Position numbers and translations under genes: made by a program. A stretch of DNA of 13,338 bases from Planctomycetota bacterium (GTDB lineage Bacteria > Planctomycetota > Phycisphaerae > WQYP01), in the NCBI GenBank assembly GCA_021852245.1, contig JAJZNY010000314.1, positions 1 to 13,338 of the forward strand, written 5' to 3'. Below, piece after piece: positions 11,089 to 13,338 of this stretch (position 1 is its first letter; the number at the start of each line of letters is the position of its first letter). The notes below the pieces were generated by a model, which searched no databases, had not been told where the DNA came from, and was given only the letters and a program-made list of their open reading frames with translations.

Positions 11089-13338
11089 ATGCAACGGCCA
11101 TCCCGATCGCGTCCCCCGGCAGGGGCTTGTGTGTCAGGTTCAAGATTGTTTGCGTTGGTCGCAGCGGTGGTATGCTGGTCGGCGATCGCATCTGGTGCAA
11201 CGCTGACACATCAGCTGCCCGACGGCAGAATCGTCGCACCGGTTGGAAAAACGATTCAGACGGCTAATTTTCCCGTCGGTGTCGTCCGACAGCACGGTAC
11301 GATTGTGGTGGAATCGGCTGGAGCGTCGGCGATTCAGTCCCTGCAGGGTTACAACAAAAAATTGCGACCGAATATGGTGCTGCATTTCCTCAAATATCAG
11401 CATCTGTGGCACAGTCTCAAACTTCCCAATGTGGTCACCAACCAGAGCCTCTTTCAAGGATTGGTCCGCGGGCCCTACGGCATGATCTATGCCGCTGGCG
11501 GAGTGTCGGATAATCTGCTGGCGATCAAGGTGACGCAGGATGAACTCAAGATCGTTCGCGAATTCCCGCTTACCGGCCAGAGTTTCCCGAAGAATCAATA
11601 CCCGTACGTGAATCAGGGCCCACCCGGGCCTCCCCTGTTTTATCCCGATTCTGCCGCCATCAGCGGCAAATTTGCATTTGTTACCGGGTTACTCAGTAAC
11701 AGCCTTGCGCGGATCAATCTGCGCTCCGGTGAGACGGTCTACGCCAATGTCGGTTCATATCCGTACGAGGTTGTTACGGCCGGACGCTATGCCGTGGTAA
11801 CCGACTGGGGCGCCGACTCGGTGCGCTTCATCGAAAAGAGGAACTTGAAGACCCGGGCGGTTGTTCGTCTCGGTCCGCCGACCGGGCCGCATCATCGTCT
11901 GCCCGGCATCCATCCCACCGCCGTCGTGTACGATCACGCGGATCACTCAGTCTGGGTGGCTTGCGCCAACGCCGACACCCTCTCTGAAATCAGCATCAAA
12001 ACTTTCAAAGTCACTCGCACCATTGCCGATCTTCCCTTCACCGGTGCACTCCCCGGCACCTTTCCCGATGCGCTGGCCGTCTGGCATAAACGCCTCTTCG
12101 CCTGTAATGCCGGCAATGATGATGTTGCCGTATTTAATACCGCAACCGGCAAACTGCTCGGTTTGATTCCCACCGGCTGGTATCCAACTGATGCCGTCAT
12201 CAGCTACGGCCAACTCCTCATCACCAGTGCCAAGGGAGTCGGATTCGGGCCCAATCCGCACGGCAAGTGGATCGGCGATTGCATGCCCGGATCATTGCAG
12301 ATGATTTCGTTGCGGGAGCTGAAGCGTCAACTTCCTTTATGGACTCACGAAACACTGAGCGATTTGCGGATGACCGCTACTGATCGCTCCCGACTATCCG
12401 TCGGCAACCGCCAGGCGACCGCATGGCTACATCAGCACATTCACCATGTGGTATTTATTCTGCGTGAAAACAAAACCTTTGATGAAGATTTCGGCACCTA
12501 TTCGCGCGCCGGAAAATGGGCCGATCCCAAACTTGATCTTTATGACCAGAAGGAACTTCCCAATGCCTACGCGCTCGCGAACCGCTTCGGCCTGATGGTG
12601 AATTACAAGGTGGACGGCGAAGTGACGGCTCAGGGCCACCAGTGGACGACATCCGGCGAGGATGGTGATTTCGTGCAGCGGACCTGGCCCATGTACTATT
12701 CCGGTCGGGGACTATCCGAAAACCCTGGATGGACTGAGCCTCTTGTCGGAAGCGCGTTTAATTCCACGGACGGCTTCGGCGGGACGGACAACCCGTATTC
12801 GGATTACACCGACCTGAAAAAACTGGGCCGCTGGGCCAATCCGTGGATTTCGTATCCCGACGGCATGTTTATTTTTAATGATCTTCTCGATCATCATATT
12901 TCGTTTCAGGATTTCGGAGAATTTGTCTCGCGCAGCGAGATGGGGGATATTTCAGCCGCGATGCACGCCCATGTGCAGATGAATTTTCCGGGTTGGAATC
13001 GGTTTTTCCTCGATACCTACCGGGCCAAAATAGTCAAAGAATTCATCCATTCGCATTCTGGCGATATGCCCGCACTCATGTACATCTGGCTGCCGGATGA
13101 TCATACCGCCGGTCGGCAGGCCGGATACTATACCCCCGATTATTATGTGGCTAATAATGATGAAGCCACCGGCGAAATTGTCGCCGAGCTTTCAAGGCTC
13201 AAATCATGGCGGCATACCCTGATTTTCATCACCGAGGATGATGCCCAGTCCGGTGCCGATCACATCTCGGCTCATCGCAGTTTGGCGCTGGTGATCGGCC
13301 CATGGGTGAAACGGGGCGTGTTGATCACGCATCCCTAT
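11089..13338 (+). CDS. Secreted beta-propeller-like / phosphoesterase fusion protein (3' end outside the window)
   Basis: 750 codons open to the edge without a stop. A Sec signal peptide is visible (SRLFALVAAVVCWSAIASGA, ~18-37). Residues ~45-440 show repeated blade-like units, for example SIKTFKVTRTIADLPFTG and FNTATGKLLGLIPTGWYPTD, of the YVTN-type surface propeller. Residues ~452-750 match the alkaline-phosphatase-superfamily phosphoesterases related to phospholipase C. These include VVFILRENKTFDEDFG (Glu460, Asn461, Thr463 as likely metal ligand/nucleophile region), VDGEVTAQGHQW (508-519), WLPDDHTAG (667-675) and FITEDDAQSGADHISAHRS (Asp717, Asp718, His725, His729). It probably hydrolyses phosphate esters outside the cytoplasm; the substrate is unknown. 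AAGGAG precedes the ATG. Confidence 0.85.
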   Translation, partial: MQRPSRSRPPAGACVSGSRLFALVAAVVCWSAIASGATLTHQLPDGRIVAPVGKTIQTANFPVGVVRQHGTIVVESAGASAIQSLQGYNKKLRPNMVLHFLKYQHLWHSLKLPNVVTNQSLFQGLVRGPYGMIYAAGGVSDNLLAIKVTQDELKIVREFPLTGQSFPKNQYPYVNQGPPGPPLFYPDSAAISGKFAFVTGLLSNSLARINLRSGETVYANVGSYPYEVVTAGRYAVVTDWGADSVRFIEKRNLKTRAVVRLGPPTGPHHRLPGIHPTAVVYDHADHSVWVACANADTLSEISIKTFKVTRTIADLPFTGALPGTFPDALAVWHKRLFACNAGNDDVAVFNTATGKLLGLIPTGWYPTDAVISYGQLLITSAKGVGFGPNPHGKWIGDCMPGSLQMISLRELKRQLPLWTHETLSDLRMTATDRSRLSVGNRQATAWLHQHIHHVVFILRENKTFDEDFGTYSRAGKWADPKLDLYDQKELPNAYALANRFGLMVNYKVDGEVTAQGHQWTTSGEDGDFVQRTWPMYYSGRGLSENPGWTEPLVGSAFNSTDGFGGTDNPYSDYTDLKKLGRWANPWISYPDGMFIFNDLLDHHISFQDFGEFVSRSEMGDISAAMHAHVQMNFPGWNRFFLDTYRAKIVKEFIHSHSGDMPALMYIWLPDDHTAGRQAGYYTPDYYVANNDEATGEIVAELSRLKSWRHTLIFITEDDAQSGADHISAHRSLALVIGPWVKRGVLITHPY

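Noticed and set aside
1..13338. tRNA, rRNA, CRISPR array, IS element or prophage
   Set aside because: No cloverleaf, regular spaced repeats, transposase or phage protein found in any frame; the short repeats at 6811-6893 and 7989-8043 are too few and irregular for CRISPR.

Overview
This window looks like chromosomal DNA from a mid-to-high-GC bacterium that probably has a Gram-negative-type envelope. It encodes a lipoprotein-type SppA peptidase, several Sec-exported proteins, and a FliW/CsrA pair. A Planctomycetota (Phycisphaerae-like) origin is my best guess. It rests on protein style, the FliW-CsrA pair outside a flagellar cluster, the large secreted propeller-phosphoesterase and the CTCTGCG-type intergenic repeats. 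No rRNA or marker gene is present to prove it.

Left part (1-4000): a plus-strand gene for a small protein with three tandem helix-turn-helix units runs tail-to-tail into a minus-strand arsenic operon, arsR-arsC-acr3-arsM. ArsR senses As(III). ArsC reduces arsenate to arsenite with thioredoxin. Acr3 exports arsenite and ArsM methylates it. A promoter with a 17-bp spacer lies directly before arsR. An imperfect 22-bp palindrome fills the spacer, and the arsR ATG falls at the predicted +1, so arsR is probably translated from a leaderless mRNA.

Middle part (4093-6881): minus-strand fliW, csrA and a secreted protein of unknown function form a likely operon. It is preceded by a leader with two hairpins, one of which shows GGA in its loop, the CsrA recognition element. 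Divergently, a cytosolic glycerophosphodiester phosphodiesterase gene starts right behind its own -10 box and is probably also leaderless. A nested inverted repeat follows it.

Middle-right (6882-8283): this is the least ordinary stretch. It holds one convincing but unrecognised membrane-protein frame. A TAA interrupts that frame inside a hydrophobic helix, and the same frame resumes with another membrane segment, so this is either a pseudogene or a readthrough candidate. Related CTCTGCG-type repeats lie on both sides, followed by a perfect 9-bp hairpin.

Right part (8201-13338): a promoter precedes ilvC (ketol-acid reductoisomerase). Next come an unannotated 25-codon mini-ORF, a VOC/glyoxalase-fold protein and an SppA-like S49 peptidase lipoprotein. 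All four are linked by 1-4 nt stop/start overlaps. The window ends inside a large secreted gene with a beta-propeller-like N-terminal half and an alkaline-phosphatase-superfamily phosphoesterase C-terminal half. It is open for 750 codons with no stop before the edge.

I found no tRNA, rRNA, CRISPR array, transposase or phage gene.
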